54,101 nt of DNA from Thiotrichaceae bacterium UBA7357 (GTDB lineage Bacteria; Pseudomonadota; Gammaproteobacteria; Eutrophobiales; Eutrophobiaceae). The notes beneath the pieces were generated by a model that worked only from the letters and a program-made list of their open reading frames with translations, was not told the DNA's origin and made no database searches. Shown one piece after another: positions 9,238 through 18,221 of this stretch; positions within the stretch are counted from its first letter, which is position 1, and each line of letters begins with the position of its first letter. The stretch is from positions 1 through 54,101 of the forward strand of contig DKOR01000028.1 of assembly GCA_002470825.1 (NCBI GenBank). Direction: 5' to 3'. A program made the position numbers and the translations under genes.

Positions 9238-9669
9238 ATGCTAATGCTCTGGTTTAAAGCCTTACATATAATATTTATGGTGACCTGGTTCGCCGGATTG
9301 TTCTATCTTCCAAGATTATTTGTTTATCATGCGATGAGTGATGACAAGATCAGTATCGATCGATTTAAAGTCATGGAACGTAAACTTTTTTACGGCATCA
9401 TGACACCGGGAGCACTATTAACTATTGTTTTCGGGCTATGCACTTTATTCAGCAACGGCTTATCTGCCTATAGCGGACAACTGTGGTTACACGTTAAATA
9501 CATCTTGATTCTGTTCTTAATTGGTTACCATGCTTATTGTTTTCTCTTACTACAAGATTTTAAACATAATCGAAATAAACACAGCCATATATGGTATCGC
9601 TGGTATAATGAAATTCCGGTAGTAATCATGATTGCAATTATTATTCTTGCCGTTGTTAGACCATTTTAA
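9238..9669 (+). CDS. hemJ: HemJ-type protoporphyrinogen IX oxidase
   Basis: Membrane enzyme that oxidises protoporphyrinogen IX to protoporphyrin IX in heme synthesis, replacing HemG or HemY. The 143-residue protein has four hydrophobic helices and the family pattern WFKALHIIFMVTWFAGLFY and RLFVYH near the N-terminus, plus WLHVKYIL in the middle and a C-terminal YNEIP-V motif. With hemL about 1.7 kb away and hemB elsewhere in the window, several heme genes are represented. Confidence 0.9.
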   Translation: MLMLWFKALHIIFMVTWFAGLFYLPRLFVYHAMSDDKISIDRFKVMERKLFYGIMTPGALLTIVFGLCTLFSNGLSAYSGQLWLHVKYILILFLIGYHAYCFLLLQDFKHNRNKHSHIWYRWYNEIPVVIMIAIIILAVVRPF

Positions 9670-9681
9670 GTTCGACAAATA

Positions 9682-9846
9682 TTAAACTTCAACCATCTCA
9701 AAATCTTCCTTTCTTGCACCGCAGTCAGGGCACATCCAGTTAGGAGGAACATCTTCCCACTTGGTGCCCGGAGCAATATCGTCTTCCGGCCAACCTTTTG
9801 CTTCGTCATAGACATAACCGCAAATAACACACATATATTGTTTCAT
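9682..9846 (-). CDS. Rubredoxin
   Basis: A 54-residue gene transcribed towards hemJ and divergent from thiD. The product has the two rubredoxin knuckles, C6/C9 in MCVICGYVYD and C39/C42 in MCPDCGA, which bind a single iron, plus the conserved PPNWMCP. It is a cytoplasmic one-electron carrier. AAGGGG lies about 10 bases before the ATG at 9846. A rubredoxin next to thiD-thiE-hemL is a recurring arrangement in gammaproteobacteria. Its redox partner cannot be told from the context. Confidence 0.96.
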   Translation of the reverse strand: MKQYMCVICGYVYDEAKGWPEDDIAPGTKWEDVPPNWMCPDCGARKEDFEMVEV

Positions 9847-9908
9847 TACCGCTTAACCCCTTAATTTTTATTTCTGTGACAATAATGGCCGTGTAGAATA
9901 ACGATATT

Positions 9909-10691
9909 ATGATCAATAGCAATAATCAAAAACCTGTTGTACTGGTGATAGCGGGACATGACCCCAGTGGCGGAGCCGGAATACAAGCAGACATTGAGAG
10001 CATTTCAAGTGCCGGATGTCATGCCACGACTGTTATCACATCGCTAACGACCCAAAATACAAATAAGGTTCTCGATGTCATACCACAGACACCAGAGCCA
10101 TTTAGAAATCAGATTAGACTCATTTTAGAAGATATGGATATCGTTGCTTGCAAAATAGGTATGATTGGTAGTGTTGAGCTCTTGGAAGTCATCGTCGATG
10201 AACTGGCTGAGATAAATATACCAATGGTACTCGATCCGATAATGTGTTCAACAACCGGAAAGTTATTTTCGAATGATGACATTTGTAAAAAAATGCTGAC
10301 TTCATTGCTGCCATTAACAACACTCATCACGCCAAATTGTGTAGAAGCGACATTGCTTACACAGAAAGAGAATTTAACTGCTGCCGCTAACACATTACTG
10401 AATCATGGCGCTGATTCAGTGTTAATAACAGGCACTCATGCTGAAACACATGAAGTCATAAATACTTTCTATACAAAACAAGACGCTCCTATCGAATATC
10501 GTTGGGAAAGATTGCCAGAGTCATTTCATGGCTCAGGTTGTACCTTATCTTCAAGGATCGCTGCACTATTAGCATTAGGTAATAATTTAAAAACAGCTGT
10601 AGAAAAAGCTCAAGAATACACTTGGTTGTCACTAAAACATGGGCTGAAACTAGGCCGTGGACAAGCGCAACCTAATCGCTTCTGTGGGTAA
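9909..10691 (+). CDS. thiD: Hydroxymethylpyrimidine/phosphomethylpyrimidine kinase
   Basis: Phosphorylates HMP and HMP-phosphate to the pyrophosphate used by ThiE in thiamine synthesis. The 260-residue protein shows the N-terminal VIAGHDPSGGAGIQAD, PMVLDPIMCSTTG, and the ribokinase-type anion hole near the C-terminus (FHGSGCTLSS). thiE follows after 30 bases in the same direction. No TPP riboswitch was recognised upstream. Confidence 0.96.
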   Translation: MINSNNQKPVVLVIAGHDPSGGAGIQADIESISSAGCHATTVITSLTTQNTNKVLDVIPQTPEPFRNQIRLILEDMDIVACKIGMIGSVELLEVIVDELAEINIPMVLDPIMCSTTGKLFSNDDICKKMLTSLLPLTTLITPNCVEATLLTQKENLTAAANTLLNHGADSVLITGTHAETHEVINTFYTKQDAPIEYRWERLPESFHGSGCTLSSRIAALLALGNNLKTAVEKAQEYTWLSLKHGLKLGRGQAQPNRFCG

Positions 10692-10721
10692 GCGCGTCAA
10701 CCTCACAACTGACATTTGCCT

Positions 10722-11348
10722 ATGAATATACTCAACACAAGTGGCGTCTACGCCATTACAGATTGTGAATATTTAGCACCTGACGAATTATTAAGTAAAA
10801 CCGAAAGTATTCTAAGGGTGGGCATAGCACTCTTTCAATACCGCAATAAGACAGAAGATAAGAAAAATAAAAAAGAGCTTGCGAAAACGTTACAGTCTCT
10901 CTGCAAACAATATAAAACTCCGTTTATCGTTAATGATGACCTAAATCTCGCAAAAGAAATTGTTGCCGATGGTATCCACCTAGGACAACATGACACAAAG
11001 ATCAGTACTGTAAGAAGAGTTCTTGGGGATAAAATTATCGGTGTTTCGTGTTATAACGATTTTAATCGTGCCATATTTGCAGAAAAATCTGGCGCCGATT
11101 ACATTGCTTTTGGTTCTTTTTTTCCATCGACCACCAAACCTAACGCTGCCAAAGCAAATGTTGAACTGATTATTAAATCAAAAGAAAAATTTAACATCCC
11201 CGTAGTTGCTATAGGCGGCATAACACCGGAAAATGGAAAACAACTCATTAACGCTAAGGTTGATTATTTAGCAGTCATTAACGGAATTTATTCCACTGAA
11301 GATGCAGCCACTTCCGTATTGGCTTATAACAATTTATTTATTATATAG
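10722..11348 (+). CDS. thiE: Thiamine-phosphate synthase
   Basis: Joins HMP-pyrophosphate and thiazole phosphate to give thiamine phosphate. TIM-barrel protein with the family motifs FQYRNKTEDKK, VNDDLNLA, GIHLGQHD, GVSCYN, ADYIAFGSFFPSTTK and VAIGGITPEN. The frame is open to a TTG at 10716. The ATG at 10722 (208 residues) is preferred, although neither has a good ribosome-binding site. It stops 10 bases before hemL, so thiD-thiE-hemL are likely one operon. Confidence 0.95.
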   Translation: MNILNTSGVYAITDCEYLAPDELLSKTESILRVGIALFQYRNKTEDKKNKKELAKTLQSLCKQYKTPFIVNDDLNLAKEIVADGIHLGQHDTKISTVRRVLGDKIIGVSCYNDFNRAIFAEKSGADYIAFGSFFPSTTKPNAAKANVELIIKSKEKFNIPVVAIGGITPENGKQLINAKVDYLAVINGIYSTEDAATSVLAYNNLFII

Positions 11349-11358
11349 CAGAAAGATT

Positions 11359-12636
11359 ATGGTTAACGAATTATTTAATACAGCAAAAAAATATATCCCA
11401 GGTGGTGTGAATTCTCCTGTACGTGCTTTTAAATCAGTATCAGGTACACCAATCTTCATTAAGCATGCCACCGGTCCTTACCTATATGACAGTGAAGATA
11501 AACGATATATCGATTACGTTGGCTCATGGGGACCAATGATACTGGGACATGCCTATCCTGATGTTATTCAAGCCGTTCAAAATGCTGCAGCAAGAGGACT
11601 CAGTTTCGGTGCCCCAACAGAAGTTGAAACTCATATGGCAGAAAAAGTATGCGAACTAATGCCCTCAATTGAAAAAGTGCGCATGGTTAGTTCAGGCACG
11701 GAAGCAGCGATGAGCGCAATCAGATTAGCACGCGGTTACACAAGCAGGGATAAAATCATTAAGTTTGAGGGATGTTACCACGGTCATGCCGACTCATTAT
11801 TAGTTAAAGCAGGTTCTGGAGCCTTGACCCTTGGAGTGCCTACTTCTCCTGGTGTTCCAGCATCTCTGGCTCAGCATACGATTACGCTCGCTTATAATAA
11901 TGCTGAACAAGTAAAAACAGTTTTTTCAGAAATTGGCGATCAAATAGCCGCCATCATTGTCGAACCAATAGCAGGTAATATGAATTGTATACCTGGTTCA
12001 TCCGTTTTTCTAAACACCCTTAGAAAGGTTTGCACTGAACATAAATCTGTTTTGATCTTTGATGAAGTAATGACAGGTTTTCGCGTCGCCCTTGGTGGTG
12101 CGCAATCAATCTATAAGATTGCTCCTGATTTAACAGTGCTCGGCAAAGTGATTGGTGGCGGCATGCCAGTCGGTGCATTTGGTGGTAAAAAAGAAATAAT
12201 GGACTACATAGCTCCAGATGGTCCTGTCTACCAAGCAGGTACATTATCAGGAAATCCTGTAGCAATGGCTGCTGGTTTGACTACGCTTAACCTCATATGT
12301 GATGGTTCTTTCTTTGAACTATTAACCAAAAAGACAGAAAGACTCTTAAACGGCTTACAAGAACAAGCTAACGCACATAACATTCCACTGAGCACAAATC
12401 ATGTAGGCGGTATGTTTGGATTATTTTTTACAGAAGAAGACTCTGTCACGTCGTTTAAACAAGTCATGAATTGTAACACTCAAAGATTTAATCAATTTTT
12501 TCATGACATGCTCAAAGCAAATATTTATTTCGCACCCTCATCATATGAAGCGGGATTTATCTCTATTATGCATACAAACGATGTTATAGCTGAAACTATA
12601 GAAGCTGCGAAAAAAGTATTTTCTACATTAGATTGA
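11359..12636 (+). CDS. hemL: Glutamate-1-semialdehyde 2,1-aminomutase
   Basis: PLP enzyme making 5-aminolevulinate from glutamate-1-semialdehyde in the C5 heme pathway. Recognised by YIPGGVNSPVRAF at the N-terminus, YVGSWGPMILGH, FEGCYHGHAD, and the PLP-lysine region VLGKVIGGGMPVGAFGG. The ATG at 11359 is chosen because AGAAAG precedes it and the resulting 425 residues match the family; the frame is open upstream to 11302 but that would overlap thiE. Confidence 0.97.
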   Translation: MVNELFNTAKKYIPGGVNSPVRAFKSVSGTPIFIKHATGPYLYDSEDKRYIDYVGSWGPMILGHAYPDVIQAVQNAAARGLSFGAPTEVETHMAEKVCELMPSIEKVRMVSSGTEAAMSAIRLARGYTSRDKIIKFEGCYHGHADSLLVKAGSGALTLGVPTSPGVPASLAQHTITLAYNNAEQVKTVFSEIGDQIAAIIVEPIAGNMNCIPGSSVFLNTLRKVCTEHKSVLIFDEVMTGFRVALGGAQSIYKIAPDLTVLGKVIGGGMPVGAFGGKKEIMDYIAPDGPVYQAGTLSGNPVAMAAGLTTLNLICDGSFFELLTKKTERLLNGLQEQANAHNIPLSTNHVGGMFGLFFTEEDSVTSFKQVMNCNTQRFNQFFHDMLKANIYFAPSSYEAGFISIMHTNDVIAETIEAAKKVFSTLD

Positions 12637-12678
12637 TAGAAAAAGAGCATTAATATTTCCATTTAAATTACGGATGAT

Positions 12679-13371
12679 TCAGATAGTTATGCATGTAAAG
12701 CTATAACCAATATTTAAAATCCAATAGGGTAGGATGAATGTATTAGACAAGTTGAACTCCAAAAACTCTCGATTAACTGTGCGCAATGATGCAATTTCTT
12801 GGGTAAATGAATTTGATACAAGATCCCACAAAACACTAAGATAGTTCATGCTATATGAAACAATATTCCATGGTGAAATATTAGCAACATCCAAAGCAAT
12901 CTTGCCGTAATAACAAGTCTGACTCAACGTTGCACTAATTGAATCAATGATAGCAACAACAACCCCACTGGCCAAAAGTAGCGGGAAATAGACAACGCTT
13001 AATAACAATCCTAATAGATCCCCTAGAGGCACCCACCCAATCGGAGAAACAATATCTGTCGTCCAATCAAAAAAAACATTTAGCGCAACAAGGCTATTAT
13101 TGAAAAGCCAGATGACAGGCATAAGCCAAAGCACAAAATATTTGATAACACTATATCGTAGCAATGTAAGAAAAAAGTATTGGAGAACTAAACCAACACT
13201 TAGAATAGAACTAATCGAAATCCAGCTAATAGTGGAAACTTCTGCCCAGCGAATAGAAGAAAACCAAGTAAGCCAACCGTGATTAATCATTAGCGAACTA
13301 AGAACTATAACAATACCCGCAAATATAATAATTATGTTTATTTGCTTTTTACAATGTCCTATTTTATTCAT
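12679..13371 (-). CDS. Unrecognised multi-pass membrane protein
   Basis: A 230-residue frame, strongly hydrophobic, convergent with hemL. Probable membrane helices lie around residues 11-30, 46-68, 72-97 and 115-145, with further hydrophobic stretches after 165. I recognise no family. No ribosome-binding site precedes the ATG at 13371, and internal ATGs exist. The gene stands alone between hemL and rraA. It may be a lineage-specific membrane protein or a fast-evolving relic; the uninterrupted 230 codons favour a real gene. Confidence 0.55.
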   Translation of the reverse strand: MNKIGHCKKQINIIIIFAGIVIVLSSLMINHGWLTWFSSIRWAEVSTISWISISSILSVGLVLQYFFLTLLRYSVIKYFVLWLMPVIWLFNNSLVALNVFFDWTTDIVSPIGWVPLGDLLGLLLSVVYFPLLLASGVVVAIIDSISATLSQTCYYGKIALDVANISPWNIVSYSMNYLSVLWDLVSNSFTQEIASLRTVNREFLEFNLSNTFILPYWILNIGYSFTCITI

Positions 13372-13536
13372 TTAGATATCAGTCGAATTCAAACTCATTA
13401 TTTTTTAGAAAATAATCATACTGAATCTGAAATAGTCATCTCGCGTTCAGCCTGAGCTTGAAAAACTAAATGCAGATAACAACCTTGTTATAACGATCTT
13501 GAGATTTCTCATTTAACAACCCTCTATATAGAATCT

Positions 13537-14016
13537 CTACTTCAGTTTGCATTTTGCGACTACAAACCCATCTTCATCGGCATATATAAAATCCCCGGGA
13601 TTAATTGTCACGTCAGCAAAAGTTATAGCAATGTCACGAACACCGACACCTTTCTTTACACTCTTGCGTGGAGTAGTATTTAGCGCTTTTACACCAATAT
13701 TCATCTTACCAATCATCACTGAATCACGGATACAACCATGGACAATAATACCAACCCAGCCATTTTTGACGCCTAATTCTGCCAACATATCTCCTAGCAA
13801 CGCACAACGTAAAGAAGCACCGCCTTCGACAATCAACACTTTACCTAGCCCTGGTTCTTCTAATGCAGCCCTGACTAATGAATTATCTTCAAATACTTTC
13901 AGCGTCAGCGCTGGTCCAGAAAATTGCTTAATACCACCATAATCATTAAACATTGGCTTAGCGATTTGCAACTCTTCTTCATATTCATCATAGAGGTCAG
14001 CTGTAGCAAAGCTCAT
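13537..14016 (-). CDS. rraA: RraA family protein (RNase E inhibitor-like / aldolase family)
   Basis: A 159-residue member of the RraA/HMG-aldolase family. It contains FSGPALTLKVFEDNSLV near the N-terminus, LVVEGG-type VEGGASLRCALLGDMLA, HGCIRDS, and ADEDGFVVA at the end. In E. coli RraA binds RNase E and slows mRNA decay; many relatives are metal-dependent 4-hydroxy-4-methyl-2-oxoglutarate aldolases, and sequence alone does not decide. CAGGAAAC precedes the ATG. It is 12 bases downstream of the amidohydrolase gene, in a glmU-amidohydrolase-rraA run. Confidence 0.9.
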   Translation of the reverse strand: MSFATADLYDEYEEELQIAKPMFNDYGGIKQFSGPALTLKVFEDNSLVRAALEEPGLGKVLIVEGGASLRCALLGDMLAELGVKNGWVGIIVHGCIRDSVMIGKMNIGVKALNTTPRKSVKKGVGVRDIAITFADVTINPGDFIYADEDGFVVAKCKLK

Positions 14017-14028
14017 AATTGTTTCCTG

Positions 14029-14829
14029 TTATTTATTGTTAAGTGAAGTATAAAATTCTGGCCGTCGATCCATCAACACATTATTATGCTGAGTGATCAT
14101 TTTATTATTTGCCTCTTCAGGATTTATCTCTGTGATAAACAAAGCATCACGTTGTGAGAAGGCACGATGTAATAATACACCACCCGGAGTAACGACTTGG
14201 CTCTTTCCAGTAAATCTCAAACTTCCTTGAGGCCTCTTATCAACACCGTAGCGATTAGCAGTAATAGCGAACACCTTATTTTCAAGGCACCGTGCAAGCA
14301 TTGTTTGTTGGCAAAAAGTTAACACTAAATTTGATGGTTGACAGATGATTTGTGCCCCCTGTAATGCTAATACTCGCGCAACCTCAGGAAACACCCAATC
14401 AAAACAAATCATCATGCCAATTTTCACACCATTTAAATCATTGACGATGAAAGGTGTATCACCTGGGTCAAAACAAAACTTCTCTTCATTAAAAAGATGC
14501 ACTTTTCGATAAATATGCTGGACACCACTTGGACCGATCAAGGCAGCACTATTAAAACATTGCTCCCCACACTTTTCAGCAAAACCAATAATCAAATGCA
14601 TATTGCACTCATTTGCGAGATTGATTAATGAATCAATCCGCTCGCTATTATCAGGATCTTCAGCATATTTTATTGATTCTGCTTTATTCTTAAAGTAGTA
14701 GCCTGTTAACGCTAATTCCGGCAACACTAATAAATCAGCATCAACATCTTTTAATGCAGCAATTATCTTTTTGCAATTCTGAATAGGGTTACCAAATAAT
14801 GGTCGAAATTGATAAAAACCGACTTTCAT
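14029..14829 (-). CDS. Carbon-nitrogen hydrolase (nitrilase superfamily)
   Basis: A 266-residue amidohydrolase with the nitrilase triad: E38 in VLPELALTGY, K109 in YRKVHLFNEE and C142 in GMMICFDWVFPE. The substrate cannot be told; relatives act on N-carbamoylputrescine, omega-amides or similar C-N bonds. It lies 9 bases after glmU and 12 bases before rraA on the same strand, so co-transcription is likely, but no pathway link between the three is evident. Confidence 0.9.
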   Translation of the reverse strand: MKVGFYQFRPLFGNPIQNCKKIIAALKDVDADLLVLPELALTGYYFKNKAESIKYAEDPDNSERIDSLINLANECNMHLIIGFAEKCGEQCFNSAALIGPSGVQHIYRKVHLFNEEKFCFDPGDTPFIVNDLNGVKIGMMICFDWVFPEVARVLALQGAQIICQPSNLVLTFCQQTMLARCLENKVFAITANRYGVDKRPQGSLRFTGKSQVVTPGGVLLHRAFSQRDALFITEINPEEANNKMITQHNNVLMDRRPEFYTSLNNK

Positions 14830-14838
14830 AATTCTGTA

Positions 14839-16200
14839 TTAATTTTTACTGGGTCTCTTCCATTTTGGAATCGATTTTTGTTCCGAACGACTAATCGCTA
14901 ATTCATTCTCTGCGACATCTTTTGTTACTGTCGTACCGGCAGCAATGGTCGCGCCATCATGTACCTTAACAGGTGCGATTAACTGAACATCTGAACCAAC
15001 AAAAACCTTATCTCCAATTATCGTTTGATGCTTATTAGCACCATCATAATTACAGGAAATTGTCCCTGCACCAATATTAGTTTCAACACCAATGTGAGTA
15101 TCGCCTAGATAGCTCAAATGATTAACTTTACTACCCTTGCCAATATCTGTTTTTTTGAGTTCAACAAAATTACCAATATGAACATCTTCATCCAATGACG
15201 TATTAGGACGAACTCGAGCAAATGGTCCAATATTGCAACCATTACCAATGACTGCACTATCAATCATCGTGTTAGGAAGAATATTAACGTCGTTAGCTAT
15301 AATTGTATCTTTAATATAACAGTTAGCACCTATAGTAACGTTTTTGCCAAGCTTGACCTTACCTTCAATAACGACATTGATATCAATTTGATTATCACGT
15401 CCAATTTCAAGTTCACCACGCAAATCAAAGCGCGCAGGATCACACAAGCCTACACCTCTATGCATGAGATGGTGGGCTTGTACTAGTTGAAAATAACGCT
15501 CTGCTTCTGCAAGCTGAGATCGGTTATTAATACCTTTTACTTCTATATTTGACTCAGCTAACACAGCGGTAATAGTGACATCATCTGCTACTGCCTTAGA
15601 AACAATATCTGTTAAATAATATTCATTCTGTTTATTATCATTACCGAGCGCGTTTACCCAGAGCTTTAATAGTTCGGACTTAACAACTATGAACCCTGTG
15701 TTAATTTCGAAAATTCTTTTTTGCTCTTCTGTCGCATCTTTCTCTTCAACGATAGCAACGATTTTGCTATCTACATCTCGGATGATGCGACCATAGCCAT
15801 GAGGGTCTTCAATATGAGTGGTTAGTAGGGAAAAACCAGTATTAGATGCAGCATCAATTAGCGTCTTAAGACTTTCTTCCGTAATTAGGGGTACATCACC
15901 ATAGAGAATTAAAACATTATCAACATCCGGAATATAAGGTAAGACTTGCTGCACAGCATGACCTGTGCCTAATCGTTCTTTTTGCTCAACCCAATTTACT
16001 TGAAAATCTTGCAAAGCATTAGGCACCTGTTCACCACCATGACCATAAACAACATAGATATCTCGATGAGATAAACCCATAGCTGTTTCACATACATGTT
16101 CAAGCAATGATTTGCCAGCAAGCGTATGCAAGACCTTAGGTTTATCGGAATACATCCGAGTACCCTGGCCAGCAGCTAAAATTACGATACAAAGACTCAT
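14839..16200 (-). CDS. glmU: Bifunctional GlmU: N-acetylglucosamine-1-phosphate uridyltransferase / glucosamine-1-phosphate acetyltransferase
   Basis: Makes UDP-GlcNAc for peptidoglycan and LPS. The N-terminal pyrophosphorylase domain starts with LAAGQGTRMYSDKPKVLH; the C-terminal half (about 250-453) is a left-handed beta-helix with hexapeptide repeats and the acetyltransferase region NFVELKKTDIGKGSKVNHLSY (split here as NFVELKKT and KVNHLSYLGD). The 453-residue length is standard. Its position downstream of the atp operon is the usual gammaproteobacterial order. Confidence 0.97.
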   Translation of the reverse strand: MSLCIVILAAGQGTRMYSDKPKVLHTLAGKSLLEHVCETAMGLSHRDIYVVYGHGGEQVPNALQDFQVNWVEQKERLGTGHAVQQVLPYIPDVDNVLILYGDVPLITEESLKTLIDAASNTGFSLLTTHIEDPHGYGRIIRDVDSKIVAIVEEKDATEEQKRIFEINTGFIVVKSELLKLWVNALGNDNKQNEYYLTDIVSKAVADDVTITAVLAESNIEVKGINNRSQLAEAERYFQLVQAHHLMHRGVGLCDPARFDLRGELEIGRDNQIDINVVIEGKVKLGKNVTIGANCYIKDTIIANDVNILPNTMIDSAVIGNGCNIGPFARVRPNTSLDEDVHIGNFVELKKTDIGKGSKVNHLSYLGDTHIGVETNIGAGTISCNYDGANKHQTIIGDKVFVGSDVQLIAPVKVHDGATIAAGTTVTKDVAENELAISRSEQKSIPKWKRPSKN

Positions 16201-16285
16201 GTGCCGTTTTTCCCTCAGTACAAATAGATAAATTTGATTCTTATTAGATTATATCCGTGCTGACGCTTAGGATATAGGGTTGATT

Positions 16286-16311
16286 TAGCGCGGTGAAGTA
16301 TGACCACGCTA
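16286..16311 (-). other. Hairpin between the ATP synthase operon and glmU
   Basis: Read on the minus strand, TAGCGTGGT and ACCGCGCTA form a nine-pair stem with one G-U wobble around an eight-base loop. The wobble makes the stem complete only in minus-strand RNA, which is the direction of atp and glmU. There is no following run of U, so it is not a classical intrinsic terminator. An mRNA-stabilising or processing element at the end of the atp message is possible. Confidence 0.4.
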
Positions 16312-16323
16312 TATTCGATAGGA

Positions 16324-16749
16324 TTAACGGCCAGAGCGTTTGCGCAAACGCTGAATTGTTTGTAATTGAGCTGCTGTTTCAGCTAACGAAGCTCTTGCCT
16401 TGGCATAATCAATCTCGTTACTTTTATCATGAAATGCATTTTCAGCTTCTTCTTTCGCCTTTAGAATAGCAGCTTCATCCAGATCTTCTGCACGTTGCGC
16501 AGCATCAGATAGAACCGTAACAACTTGAGGTTGCACTTCCAACATGCCACCAGAAACATAAAATGCAGATTCATTACCGTTAGTATCTTTCACCCGAACT
16601 TCGCCCGGTCCCATTTTAGTAACAAATGGTGTATGTCCCGGTGAGATTCCAACCTCACCTAATTCTGCAGGCGCAAATACCATTTCTGCCTGACCAGAAA
16701 AAACTTGGTGCTCAGCACTAACAATATCAACTTGAATTGTATCCGCCAT
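16324..16749 (-). CDS. atpC: ATP synthase F1 subunit epsilon
   Basis: The 141-residue epsilon subunit forms the central stalk foot with gamma and modulates ATP hydrolysis. N-terminal beta-sandwich (QVDIVSAEHQVFSGQAEMVFAPAELGEVGI, seen as DIVSAEHQVFSG and GELGI-type AELGEVGISPGHTPF) and a C-terminal helical pair ending QTIQRLRKRSGR. Last gene of the atp operon, 14 bases after atpD. Confidence 0.96.
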   Translation of the reverse strand: MADTIQVDIVSAEHQVFSGQAEMVFAPAELGEVGISPGHTPFVTKMGPGEVRVKDTNGNESAFYVSGGMLEVQPQVVTVLSDAAQRAEDLDEAAILKAKEEAENAFHDKSNEIDYAKARASLAETAAQLQTIQRLRKRSGR

Positions 16750-16763
16750 AAATATAGTACCTA

Positions 16764-18167
16764 TTATAGAGTTTTAGCTTTTTCAATAGCTTCATCGATT
16801 GTACCAACATTATAAAATGCCTGTTCTGGAAGTTCATCATATTCACCGTCGATAATACCTTTAAAGCCTCGTAAGGTTTCTTTTAAAGGAACATAAACAC
16901 CATCTTGGCCAGTGAAGACTTTTGCAACAAAATAAGGCTGGGTTAGAAAACGTTGAATCTTGCGAGCACGAGCAACAGCAAGTTTATCTTCTTCGGACAA
17001 TTCATCCATACCTAGAATCGCGATAATATCACGCAACTCTTTATAACGTTGCAATGTGTTTTGAACTCCGCGGGCAACATCATAATGTTCCTGACCAACA
17101 ACTAATGGGTCTAGTTGACGACTGGTCGAATCTAATGGGTCAATAGCAGGATACAAGCCAAGCTCCGCAATCTGTCGTGACAATACAACAGTTGAATCTA
17201 AATGTGCGAAGGTAGTAGCTGGAGATGGATCTGTTAAATCATCTGCCGGAACATATACAGCTTGAATTGAAGTAATAGAACCCTTTTTAGTTGAAGTAAT
17301 TCGTTCTTGTAGTTTCCCCATTTCCTCAGCTAGCGTAGGTTGATAACCTACCGCAGAAGGCATACGGCCTAATAACGCTGAACATTCCACCCCCGCTAAA
17401 GTAAAACGATAAATGTTATCAATAAATAACAATACATCACGACCTTCTTCACGGAATTTCTCCGCAAGGGTCAAACCTGTCAATGCTACACGGAGACGGT
17501 TACCCGGTGGTTCGTTCATTTGGCCATAAACCATTGATACTTTTGACTCTTCAAAGTTCTCAACGTTTACAACACCAGACTCCTGCATTTCATAATAGAA
17601 GTCATTACCTTCACGAGTACGTTCACCCACACCTGCAAATACAGACAGACCTGAGTGCTTAGTCGCAATGTTGTTAATCAATTCCATCATATTTACGGTC
17701 TTGCCAACACCCGCACCACCAAACAAGCCAACTTTACCACCCTTAGCAAACGGGATAATTAAATCAATGACTTTAACACCAGTTTCAAGTAGTTCTGTAG
17801 ATGGACTTAATTCTGTAAATTTTGGAGCATCACGGTGAATAACCATACGCTCTTCGGTGTCAATAGGGCCGACTTCGTCAATTGGCTCACCTAATACATT
17901 CATGATACGACCGAGGGTTTTGGTTCCAACAGGGATAGAAATTGCTTCACCTGTATTATTAACCGTTAAGCCGCGCTTTAAGCCGTCAGTCGAACCCAGA
18001 GCAATAGTCCTTACGATTCCATCACCTAATTGTTGTTGAACTTCAAGAGTGGTATTGATACCTTCTCCTTCAACTTTCAAAGCGTCATAGACTTTTGGTA
18101 TCGCATCGCTTGCAAACTCGACATCCAATACAGCACCAATGATTTGTACGATCTTTCCAGAACTCAT
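16764..18167 (-). CDS. atpD: ATP synthase F1 subunit beta
   Basis: Catalytic subunit that makes ATP from ADP and phosphate. The 467-residue protein has the Walker A loop GGAGVGKT, the GERTREGNDFY segment, Walker B LLFIDNIYRF and the ALLGRMPSAVGYQPTLAEE region. The usual AGTEVSALLGR is AGVECSALLGR here, a mild variation outside the catalytic residues. GAGGAACG precedes the ATG at 18167. Confidence 0.98.
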   Translation of the reverse strand: MSSGKIVQIIGAVLDVEFASDAIPKVYDALKVEGEGINTTLEVQQQLGDGIVRTIALGSTDGLKRGLTVNNTGEAISIPVGTKTLGRIMNVLGEPIDEVGPIDTEERMVIHRDAPKFTELSPSTELLETGVKVIDLIIPFAKGGKVGLFGGAGVGKTVNMMELINNIATKHSGLSVFAGVGERTREGNDFYYEMQESGVVNVENFEESKVSMVYGQMNEPPGNRLRVALTGLTLAEKFREEGRDVLLFIDNIYRFTLAGVECSALLGRMPSAVGYQPTLAEEMGKLQERITSTKKGSITSIQAVYVPADDLTDPSPATTFAHLDSTVVLSRQIAELGLYPAIDPLDSTSRQLDPLVVGQEHYDVARGVQNTLQRYKELRDIIAILGMDELSEEDKLAVARARKIQRFLTQPYFVAKVFTGQDGVYVPLKETLRGFKGIIDGEYDELPEQAFYNVGTIDEAIEKAKTL

Positions 18168-18221
18168 CGTTTTCGTTCCTCGTATATTTTTCTATAATCT
18201 CGATTAAAAATCTTTGTTTGA

